NCBI GenBank assembly: GCA_000711775.1
Contig: ARYC01000552.1
Span: 1-64,000 of the forward strand
Direction of reading: 5' to 3'
Length of the DNA: 64,000 nucleotides
From: Oxytricha trifallax
Taxonomy: Eukaryota > Ciliophora > Spirotrichea > Sporadotrichida > Oxytrichidae
The translations under genes and the position numbers were made by a program. The number at the start of each line of letters is the position of its first letter. Within the stretch, counting starts at the first letter, position 1. The notes under the pieces are model-generated. The model was given only the letters and a program-made list of their open reading frames with translations. It searched no databases and had not been told where the DNA came from. Positions 10,092 through 20,200 of this stretch are shown here, piece by piece.

Positions 10092-11537
10092 ATGAGCGCT
10101 AACATTTTAAGAAAAACAACAGCCCTTCCATCAAACTAAACGAGACTTACCTTTGGCAGCAATAAAAAGTGTGATAGCTGTGAGATGAACTCTCATAAAG
10201 AACTACCAGAGCTATCACTTGAGGTCTCTGTTATTAAAATAGAAATTAATAATAGAAAATAAATGGCAAACAAGTGTGTGGGAGACAGAGAGGAGGAGAA
10301 AGGTATAAATGAAATTCCTATACAAACTGAAGAAGTAGAAGTATACTTTTGTGAGAAGTGTGAGAGAGACTTCGCTCATAAATCTAGTTGGTATAGGCAT
10401 ATGAAAGAGCATAGAGAAGCCAAGCCAACAGTATACTTAAAGCACGATAAAATCGACGGAAAGTATGATTGCTTCGAGTGCCATAAGCAGTATGCTCATA
10501 CTAGAGATTTAAGGAAGCATCTTTTAAAAGCTCACAAGAAAGATTTAGAGATTGAAAAGCATGAAGATGAATTGAAGCTACTTAACAAAAGAAAAGCAAG
10601 AGAATCTTCGAAAATGTAGAGCTCGAACAAGCTTGTGAATCAGAATATATGAGGAAATCACGCAACCTACTAGCATCTGAAATCACAAAGATTATGATTA
10701 AAATTCAATTAAAAAGATTCCAGTTCTTGCCTAAGTTGACCTAGACACTTCACTTTAAAGCTACCTTATATTAGAAGACTCCTTTGATAAGAAAGTTATC
10801 AATGATCATCAGTATGCATACAAGGTGTATCCCTTCAACTATCTCTTAAGAGATGATAAATATTAGATGAAGTTCACAATGAGTATCAAGTACTCACTCA
10901 AGCAAAGTTTAAAGAGTGTAGTTACTTAATCAAGCTAGATGCTGTTCTCCTTGCCAAGGATCATATTGCTTTCAGACTCCCACTCAATGAAATGACCCTC
11001 AGAGATTTTATTACTGATCAAAGGAATCATAAGTAGCTTGCTTTGATAGCAACTTAAACCTTACAAGGTATAAAAGAGCTACATAAGTTAGGCTATGTTC
11101 ATAGAGATTTAAAACCAGAGAATATTATGATAAACTTCTCACCTGTAAGAGTGACAATTAATGACTTCAACAGAGCATTAAGGGTAGAAGTATCAAGGCT
11201 AGGAAGTGTTATGGGAACTCCAGGCTATTATCCTGAAAGAGAAGACTGGAGAGATGGAGACTATCAATGGGATGTGTGGGCTTGAGCAGCAATAATAATA
11301 GAGTGCGATATGCCTCGGAATGATTACTACTCTACAAGGTGTGAGAAAGATGCTAAGTAAAGAATCAAGTAATTTATAGACAAATCCAGAGTATCTCAAT
11401 CATTAAAATAAATGGCAGAATCAATAATCTTAAAACCAAACTCTAGATCAGACATAACATTAGAGAAGATAGAGTTGTGGTTAAGTAAAATAAACTTCAG
11501 ACCTCTCCCACATGATCCAAAAGAGCATTTTTAGTGA
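10092..11537 (+). pseudogene. TBE 57-kDa zinc-finger/kinase ORF, frameshifted
   Basis: Both zinc fingers are intact from MSAN at 10092, but single-base losses near 10616, 10711 and 10878 break the frame. A TGA replaces a leucine codon in the kinase tail near 11283. Confidence 0.85.
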
Positions 11538-11639
11538 TTAAATTAAATACATTTACTATAAATTTCACATAAAAACCTATTAATAACCCCAACCCATAAC
11601 AAATTCCCTACAAATCAAAGCACTTATAAACCTCATTAA

Positions 11640-11656
11640 GGGGTTTTGGGGTTTTG
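11640..11656 (+). repeat. G4T4G4T4G junction, units 4/5
   Basis: Same 17-bp telomere-type junction. Confidence 0.9.
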
Positions 11657-11657
11657 A

Positions 11658-12240
11658 ATGCAGAGAGCTCAATAGAATAATATTAAGTTTATTCATGCTG
11701 ACGAGGCTGTGTTTACATTCAACACTTTCATCTAGAAGTCTTGGTATAAGAGGGATTGCAACATAGAAGTATATGACTAGAAAGTCAAGGTATAAACAAT
11801 AGCAATTCTTGGAGGTATTAGCGAGGATGCTAGTTTAGAAACTTATATTATTCATCCTCGCTCTATTAAGACAGAGCAGTATATTAAGTTCTTAGAACAG
11901 CTGAGGGAGAAGTACCCTGAATAAGAGATTATACTATTCGTTGATAATCTTTCTGTTCATAAGACCAAAGAAACAAGGAAGAGTTATGAACAACTTAGAA
12001 TAACGCCAGTGTTCAACGCACCATACAGTCCATAATTTAATGGAATTGAGTTCTACTGGGGAATATTAAAGGTCATTACAAGAAACTGCTGCTATACCAC
12101 TTGATGAATGACCTACCTATCGATACAGTAGACTTTATTAAAAGCACAGCGAAGAGAGTAGATAATTAATTAGCTTAAAAGTGTGCGAAAGAAGGGAGAG
12201 TGAATGTATATAAATAATTTTTCTAATTAAGTTAATGAAT
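11658..12240 (+). pseudogene. TBE transposase core, frameshifted
   Basis: Aligned with unit 4. A base loss in the A-run near 12070 shifts the frame after the catalytic Glu, and there are several missense differences. Confidence 0.85.
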
Positions 12241-12247
12241 ATATAAG

Positions 12248-12454
12248 TCACATTTAAAATTCTTTAGAGGGAGCTGGCTTCTCTTTCTTTTCTTCTACTT
12301 CTTGCTTCCCTCCACCTAAGTTTCTTCTCTTACTGCCAGCTCCAGAATCTATGTTCATTGACTCTGGAGGCTAAATATTTGAAAAAAGCCTCTTGCTAAC
12401 TTCATACTTTGTCTGCGACTTTCGCTCTCTGTGAAGCTTGCTCTATTCCTTCAT
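12248..12454 (-). CDS. TBE small ORF-B (68 aa)
   Basis: Intact 207-bp frame with TGATG overlap at 12452-12456. Confidence 0.6.
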
Positions 12455-13035
12455 CAAGAAGATGCAAGTACCAGATTTTTCTAAAGAGTTAAGCTATAAA
12501 TCTTACTTGAAATATAAGGGTGCTTCTGCAGCTCTGATAGCCAGCTCTCACTTATCTTGATCCCTTGTTTGTCCTTATCTTCTGAAGAGATGCTGTACCT
12601 TTTCTTATGAGATTCTTGAATAATTTCTTTCAAGTAATCACCTTTAATTGTTGCAAGTATGCCAAAGAAATAGTTTCTTTCAGGCAGTTTATTTGACAAC
12701 TGTTTCTTAGTAGGCAGGTACAGCGAAACCTCTGGGTCGTTCATAGCATCATCATATAAGTTAGTCACTGAGATTTCTGGATAGTTTGGAATCTCTGCAA
12801 ACTTTACATCTTAAGTTTTCAATGCTTTCTTCTCTTCGCAGAGTATCGCCCTTAGAAATGAAATTTTGGTACCTTCCATCGTTGGCAAGAACAAACCAAC
12901 TACATAATCAAGATGAGTTACTATGAGTTCATTACCTTGCTGCACCAGGTAGCGGTGCAAATCCTCCTTGCTTCTAAATCTCTGAATCAATTCTTGTGCT
13001 TGCACTCTTTTCATTACATCATTCATTGACTCCAT
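12454..13035 (-). CDS. TBE 22-kDa protein (193 aa)
   Basis: Second intact copy, the same length as unit 4 and nearly identical in sequence. Confidence 0.85.
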
Positions 13036-13242
13036 CTTGTTTACAGATCTAAGAAATGATATTCAAATTTAAGTTTATTGATTTCAATTATATACCTCTG
13101 TAAAACTTACTATTAAATATGGGCATCCTATAGGAGGTCAACCTCTAAGAAGGATATGGAGAAGGTTTTGAGAACTGGTTTCAAACTTGAGAGATTGATA
13201 TCAATTTCTACTGTTATAGTTCCATATTTTTTAATTTAAATT

Positions 13243-13410
13243 GGTACGTACTTAATTAGGAGCAACTCCTAAAATGCGAGTACTTAATTAGGAGCATTAA
13301 TTAAAGCTAGTACTTAATTAGGAGCACCCTAATTTTAATCATAAAATCACAAAATACCTCCTAAAGCAGTACGTACTTAATTAGGTGCACCTCCTAAATC
13401 GGTACGTACT
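13243..13410. promoter_or_regulatory. Iteron bank, unit 5
   Basis: Four 17-bp direct repeats with GGTACGTAC borders. Confidence 0.6.
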
Positions 13411-13600
13411 ATAATCAACTTATTATTGAAAGTAAAAATGGTTACTTCCTCACCCATATGTAGAACTGGATCGTCTCTTAACACTCATAATTCTTCTCTC
13501 ATACTCTAAGAACTTCCCTTGAAACTTGTAGGCTTGCAAAGCTCTCATATAAGCTCTCAGTTATAGAGGCAGTTTTATAATTTTAAATTCAAATTTAAAT

Positions 13601-15048
13601 ATGAGCGCTAACATTTTAAGAAAAACAACAGCACTTCCATCAAACTAAATGAGACTTACCTTTGGCAGCAATAAAAAGTGTGATAGCTGTGAGATGAACT
13701 CTCATAAAGAACTACCAGAGCTATCACTTGAGGTCTCTGTTATTAAAATAGAAATTAATAATAGAAAATAAATGGCAAACAAGTGTGTGGGAGACAGAGA
13801 GGAGGAGAAAGGTATAAATGAAATTCCTATACAAACTGAAGAAGTAGAAGTATACTTTTGTGAGAAGTGTGAGAGAGACTTCGCTCATAAATCTAGTTGG
13901 TATAGGCATATGAAAGAGCATAGAGAAGCCAAGCCAACAGTATACTTAAAGCACGATAAAATCGACGGAAAGTATGATTGCTTCGAGTGCCATAAGCAGT
14001 ATGCTCATACTAGAGATTTAAGGAAGCATCTTTTAAAAGCTCACAAAGAAAGATTTAGAGATTGAAAAGCATGAAGATGAATTGAAGCTACTTAACAAAA
14101 GAAAAGCAAGAGAATCTTCGAAAATGGTAGAGCTCGAACAAGCTTGTGAATCAGAATATGTGAGGAAATCACGCAACCTACTAGCATCTGAAATCACAAA
14201 GATTATGATTAAAATTCAATTTAAAAGATTCCAGTTCTTGCCTAAGTTGACCTAGACACTTCACTTTAAAGCTACCTTATATTAGAAGATTCCTTTGATA
14301 AGACAGTTATCAATGATCATCAGTATGCATACAAGGTGTATCCCTTCAAGTATCTCTTAAGTGATGATAAATATTAGATGGAGTTCACAAACGAGTATCA
14401 AGTACTCACTCAAGCAAAGTTTAAAGAGTGTAGTTACTTAATCAAGCTAGATGCTGTTCTCCTTACCAAAGATCATGTTGCTTTCAGACTCCCACTCTAT
14501 GAAATGACCCTCAGAGATTTTATTACTGATCAAAAGAATCATAAGTAGCTTGCTTTGATAGCAACTTAAACCTTACAAGGTATAAAAGAGCTACATAAGT
14601 TAGGCTTTGTTCATAGAGATTTAAAACCAGAAAATATTATGATAAACTTCTCAACTGTAAGAGTGACAATTATTGACTTCAACAGAGCATTAAGGGTAGA
14701 AGTATCAAGGCTAGGAAGTGTTATGGGAACACCAGGCTATTATCCTGAAAGAGAAGACTGGAGAGATGGAGACTATCAATGGGATGTGTGGGCTTGAGCA
14801 GCAATAAAAATAGAGTGCGATATGCCTCGGAATGATTACTACTCTACAAGGTGTGAGAAAGATGATAAGTAAAGAATAAAGTAATTTATAGACAAAACCA
14901 GAGTATCTCAATCATTAAAATAAATGGCAGAATCAATAATCTTAAAACCAAACTCTAGATCAGACATAACATTAGAGAAGATAGAGTTGTGGTTAAGTAA
15001 AAAAACTTCAGACCTCTCCCACATGATCCAAAAGTGCATTTTGAGTGA
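13601..15048 (+). pseudogene. TBE 57-kDa zinc-finger/kinase ORF, frameshifted
   Basis: Zinc fingers are intact. There is an extra A near 14045, a base loss near 14222, and a TGA in the kinase tail near 14795. Confidence 0.85.
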
Positions 15049-15150
15049 TTAAATAAAATACATTTACTATAAATTTCACATTAAAACCTATTAATAACCC
15101 CAACCCCTAACAAATTCCCTACAAATCAAAGCACTTATAAACCTCATTAA

Positions 15151-15175
15151 GGGGTTTTGGGGTTTTGGGGTTTTG
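15151..15175 (+). repeat. Terminal telomere-type end of the TBE array
   Basis: Three G4T4 repeats plus G, then AAT and unique sequence. AAT fits the ANT target preference known for TBEs. Confidence 0.85.
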
Positions 15176-16013
15176 AATATAATAATTAATAATTTATTTG
15201 CATATAACTATTTCATTTATTATTTCTTATGAATGGCAAACTCTTCAGAGAGACCAAGTTTTGGTAGAATTCTAGAAGTTCTAAACTATTTTGTAAAGCA
15301 ATAATGAACACTAAATATTAATAATCTGCTTATTATTTCTCTAAATCATGTTGCTTTTATTTATACTAAAATGCTATATATAGAAAATTTTAGGTATATT
15401 TTTATTTTTTATATTGAAATTCAGTATAAAAGAATTTAAAAAAACAAATATATCTACAAGCTCCTAATAATATGAAATTATTTTTAAGCAGTATAATATT
15501 TTAATTTTTATTTTAATATTTTTAGTAGATTAGAAGGAATATAATATATTTAAATGATAGAATTAAAGCATTTCTTAGATTAAACTTCTACAAAATTAAA
15601 ATTATAATTCGCAACATGAGCAAAAAGTCAAATATGTTTATAAATTAGAATTTGACCAAAATTTCCCTTAATTTTTTCTTAATTCAATCATTTAAATAAA
15701 ATTACATGATAAATAGGTATTTTTTTAGCTAAAACTTAAAAAATTGTCTATTAAATTTAGTTTATTTTAGTAAATTAATTTAATTGCTCATTTCATTGAA
15801 AAAAGCTAATAATTATCGCATTTATGAGAAATTGGATAACAATCTTATAGATGTTAAGAATTTAAGTTAATTTATGCAAATATACTTTATTTTTTCATAT
15901 CATAATTTAATTATTTGTTAATAAGAGTATTAATTCAGGAATATTTGTTGTCTTTTCAAAATAAATGTATAAATTCTAAATGTTCAAAATCAAAATTATA
16001 AACATTTAAACTT
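15176..16013. other. AT-rich spacer, no gene seen
   Basis: A weak 40-codon open frame from the ATG near 15230 is the only candidate and is unsupported. Confidence 0.5.
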
Positions 16014-17050
16014 ATGTCAACTTTTAACGATTTCACGAAGGACAGTCATGAAGTTTTAGGTTTGGATATCCCACAGATCCAATCAAAAACACATGACTTG
16101 CAAATAATAGTTAAAAATAAATATTATAAATAATAAATATATTATATTATTGCAAATCTTGAAGAGGTTTAAAGCCTTTAGTGAGCAATTCACTGAACTA
16201 ATAACTGAAGCTTATGAGGATATTATACATAATTTGTAATTTTTTAGTTTTTATATGAGACTATTGCTTGAATAAGTAAAAAAAATATTTTAAATTCAAA
16301 AATCTTGCTTAATTTTCTTCTATTTTTATATTGAATCCTCAGCTGCATCATAAACCAATAAACTAGTAAGAAATCTTCAAATATTGTGTTTGAGTAACTT
16401 ATTTATCCTTTTTATAGTAAAATTTTTAAGATCTGCTAAAACTATAGCACGGAGCTAAAATTGAAAAGGTATTTTAGATGCTTCTATCAGTAGTCTAATG
16501 CCAAAGTTTCGAGACAATTTACTAATAAGTCCCTGATTTTTAAAATTATTAGGATAAGGCCATTTAGTAGTGCTACAAATATTACTTTTCATCAAAACAA
16601 ACTTAAAGTTAAAGTTAAATTTAGGAATGAAATGAAAAAATGATATTAAATTAATTTCTAAAATTTGAAACAATTATAGTATTTATAACTTAGGCAGTAA
16701 AAGATCAAATTAAGTATGGGAAAAATAGCTATTAATAATAATAAAACAAATCAGAAGTCATTCGGGAAGTAGTCTAAAATAACATTGATTTCATGCTCGA
16801 TATATTTGTTAATTTAAAGAATTCTTATAAATTATCATATCAAAAATATATTATATAGCTATCATTGAATATATTCAATTAGTTGTAATATAAGGAGAAT
16901 CGTTTAGACCTGGAAATTTATATTAAATTCTCTAAAATTCCAATTGCTCTTTATTAAAACTAAATTAAAAATAATTCCCACTTTAAAATCAGCTCAATGA
17001 AATTTTACTTCCTAATACTATTATTTTTATATTAAAATCGCTAAATAACC
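16014..17050 (+). CDS. Gene of unknown function, interrupted by IESs
   Basis: First segment starts MSTFNDFTKDSHEVLGL at 16014. Joining at pointer TTGCAAAT gives an in-frame continuation (LKRFKAFSEQFTELITEAYE), and joining at TTTTTATAT continues as FYIESSAASQTNKLVRNLQ. Further coding-like stretches are KSEVIREVVQNNIDFMLDIF (about 16752) and NRLDLEIYIKFSKIP (about 16905). No family is recognised; it looks helical. The end is uncertain, and so is the joining after 16410. Confidence 0.6.
16098..16149. other. IES, pointer TTGCAAAT
   Basis: 52-bp AT-rich insert between two copies of an 8-bp direct repeat (16098-16105, 16150-16157). Removing it with one copy keeps the frame. Confidence 0.75.
16248..16322. 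other. IES, pointer TTTTTATAT
   Basis: 75-bp insert between 9-bp direct repeats (16248, 16323). Joining keeps the frame. Confidence 0.65.
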
Positions 17051-17281
17051 TTTAAATATATAGAGAAGTATTCTATATAATTTTGGCGATTTATCTTAAT
17101 CAAGATGTTCTTTTGTATAAAATTGATTATAATTTCCTTAAAATTGATATATTTAATCTAATCATTTAAACTAACTCATAAATCAATTTAATTTTAATTA
17201 ATAGATAGCTCTTTATATTATTCCATCATATTTATAATTAATATGCTCGATTATTCAAAAAAATAATAATAATAATAAAAA

Positions 17282-20200
17282 ATGGATTAAGGAAATTAAA
17301 ACCCAAGGAAAAATAATTTGGTCATTGACAAGGAAAATTTGAGGCGTATTTATGACAAATATAAGTAAAACAGATTGACAGATCACTGGGAATCCAAAGT
17401 CAAGAACATAGATGAAATGATTAAATTTTGTAAATGTTAATAAATTCAGTTAGATTTTTTGCTTATTACTTCAAATTATAAGCAAAAACATTTATTTGTA
17501 AAACCCCATATAAGTCAATCCAGAATTATAAAACTAAAATTAAACTATTATTGGCGTAAATCATTATAAATATTGGCTCGAATAATTGTCTCTATTAAAT
17601 ATTCCAATCAGGATGCGTAAACTTGTTTTTAGCCTAATTATAATTAATTTCAGCCCATAATACCTTAATATAAAAATTATAATTCTTAATCTCGAATCTT
17701 TATTTTTAATTGGGTTTTATATGATTGATAATGTCTTTCAAAGTAACACGACAGTAGAGGAGGACGTTCTTAATATTGATGAAGTTTTCTAAGTAGTGAA
17801 ATAAATAGTGCAAAGGGGTATGCAACGCGAACACCCTGGGTGCCATTTACTTATGTACGGATCTTGTGTCAATGGACTAGCTCTGAAAGGGAACTCAGAT
17901 TTAGACATGACATTAATCATAGACAACCTTGAAATTGATCACTAAAACGTGCTAAAATAATAAATTATATTTATATAACTCGTAATAGTGGTAGTAGTGA
18001 ATCGCTTAAGGCAAGGGAAATTAAAAATCTAGAGATCAAAATTAATTCTAGATATATTAAATACTAATCATTATTATTTACCACATATATTAACATAATA
18101 AATAGGGGCCATTAATTATTAAAGATGGCATTAGGATTTTTGAATGAAATTTTCCTACCTTATTGTTTTTCTTCAAATGACTGAATAGTGTGGAACTCCA
18201 GAATATATAGCTCCAGAAATTTTGTACCTTTAGTACCCAAATTCTCAAACGACTGAATGAGGATTTTCTCAATATGTGTTTTTGAATATTTTTTCGTCCA
18301 TCTCCACATATTTCAGTGTAAGTATCAATTTTCTTGTCCTGGTCGCTCACTGTAAATATATGTGACAAATAATAATTATAACTAGTAATATTTACTAAAT
18401 TTTAATAAAGAACATTTGACATATTTTTAACGAAAACATGTGGCTTTAATTTTATAATTTGTTTAAATTTTAATTAGTGCTAAGAAAAATTGAGTCACTG
18501 CTGAGAAGTAAAAACTCTAATTATGGAAATAGATTTCAAAATCTTCACATTAAAATGATTAAGAGTGGTGCCCACATTCAAAACCACAAAACCCTTTCAG
18601 TAGTTTGATTGAGTTTTTGATTTATAAAAGTAGACTATTAGTGTATACTTTATTATGGTATTAATAGGAATTATGTAGGGGTTTAATGTTTAAATATTAG
18701 TAATTTAAGTGAGTATATTAAGGCAGTCTTTTAAATATTTCACAAAAACATATGCTTCTACTCATGTGACAGTTCTTTGAATTTTATCTTTCTAAGTTGC
18801 TGTTTGATTATTTCTATTGTCTGTTAATTCATTTAGCTCTGCTTGATAATAGTTGAGTAAGGTTACGACCTAATGATATGTTGGGATGATATATCCCGAC
18901 CAATTCCGGTACCCCGGAATCAAAACCGTATCTGCCACATGTTTTACAGGATAAGTGCCTCATTTGAGAGCCTCATCAGAATATGTCAGAAAGATATAGG
19001 GGGATCTTTCAACAAAAACGCCGACCATACGGTCATGTATGTCGTATTAAAACTACTTGGCACTACTGTTTCTCATAACATTGGGGTTAGAACAGGAGAA
19101 ATAGTACTAGGAGCAAAGGGCAGACCGCTCAAACCCCAGGAAGTGCTCTACTTACTGAAGAAATAGGGTGCATAAACTCTAGAAACAACACTTCAGTAAG
19201 GTATCAACGCGGGGTTTTTCCCTCTACTAGGCAGTATATCGCTCTGGTAGGTAAAAGGGTTTTTACCTGCATAAGGTTCTATGACTAACAGTTGAGTATG
19301 CAAGCTCTCTAAGACCTCCATTTATTTTATTTTTATCAAGATATTGTTTGATTCTCTGCTTAGAATCTCTCTCACCCCTGCAGCTAAAGTAATGGTTTCT
19401 TGGCATGTCGCTCTCTATTATTATTATTACTGCTAGAGCCCAGACATCCCATTAAGTGTCTCCATCTCTCCAATCTTCTCTCTCTAGGAAATATCCAGAG
19501 TACCATATACATTTCCAATTGTAGAGGCTTGCACTCTTTGAGCTCTGTTGAAGTCAATAATATATTTAATTAGAGACCGAAAGGTCATCATTATGTTCTC
19601 TGGCTTTAAGTCTCTATGATCATAACCAAGCTTGTAAGGCTCTTCAGTCCCTCAACTATCAGCTTTACTATCTAGCTTATTCTTATCTGACATCTATTGC
19701 CAGATAAGAATTCTCTGTAAGTCATTTCAAATAAAGGAAGCCTGAAGGCTTCAAGATCTTTACCAAGTAAAAAAGCATCAAGCTAGATGATATGCCTGCA
19801 CTCATTTAACTTTGCCTTTTAAAGAGCATAATTCTCATTAGCAAATTCCATTTGGAACTTGTCATCAGCAAGGAAGTAATTGAAAGGATATATCTTGTAA
19901 GCATATTAGTCGTCAGTAATGACTCTCTTCTCTATTTTATCTTCAAGAGTGAGGTAGCTTTCTAGGCAAGAATCTAAGTCAATAATTTTTAATATGGAAA
20001 TCTTCATTGCCTCTATTTTAACCATGAATTTATTGATATCAGAGACTGGAAAGTTCTTGAAAAGTGCATCTTATAAGTTGACTAGTAAGGGAAAAATTTA
20101 TTGCATTCTTTGCATTAATAGTCAACTTTGACTGGTATTTATTAATGCTCTATGGCAGGTTGTTTAACCTCCTCATCAAATTGGACAACTTCTTTGATAA

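Larger units (their letters stand above)
8129..11639 (+). mobile_element. TBE array unit 4
   Basis: 3511-bp monomer. The transposase core, 22-kDa ORF and ORF-B all read through to conserved stops. The zinc-finger/kinase ORF is broken. It is the reference copy for the left part of the monomer. Confidence 0.9.
1..15175 (+). repeat. Tandem array of 5'-truncated TBE transposons
   Basis: Sequence from 1 recurs at 3508, and the same landmarks recur at intervals of 3507, 3513, 3511 and 3511 bp, so this is a head-to-tail array with one partial and four full monomers. Each monomer has, in order, a transposase core (+), an overlapping pair of ORFs (-), a bank of direct repeats, and a zinc-finger/kinase ORF (+). 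It ends in G4T4G4T4G. The gene content and order match Telomere-Bearing Elements of oxytrichid ciliates. Copies differ by scattered indels and substitutions. The array runs off the left window edge and ends at 15175 in unique DNA. Confidence 0.93.
11640..15175 (+). mobile_element. TBE array unit 5 (terminal)
   Basis: Last monomer. Its right end has three G4T4 repeats rather than two, followed by AAT and unique AT-rich DNA. It keeps an intact 22-kDa ORF and ORF-B. The transposase core and 57-kDa ORF are broken. Confidence 0.9.

Noticed and set aside
11199-11399. Minus-strand frames antisense to the kinase tail in units 4 and 5
   Set aside because: Shadows of the 57-kDa coding sequence, not conserved in units 2 and 3.
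15151-15175. Possible true chromosome end (telomere)
   Set aside because: Sequence continues into unique DNA and the repeat is only three units long, as expected for a TBE terminus.
18090-18368. Minus-strand frame of 92 codons in the nucleotidyltransferase IES
   Set aside because: Part of it (CGDGRKNIQKHILRK) looks protein-like, but it overlaps the kinase-like plus-strand peptide and no family is recognised; left unannotated.
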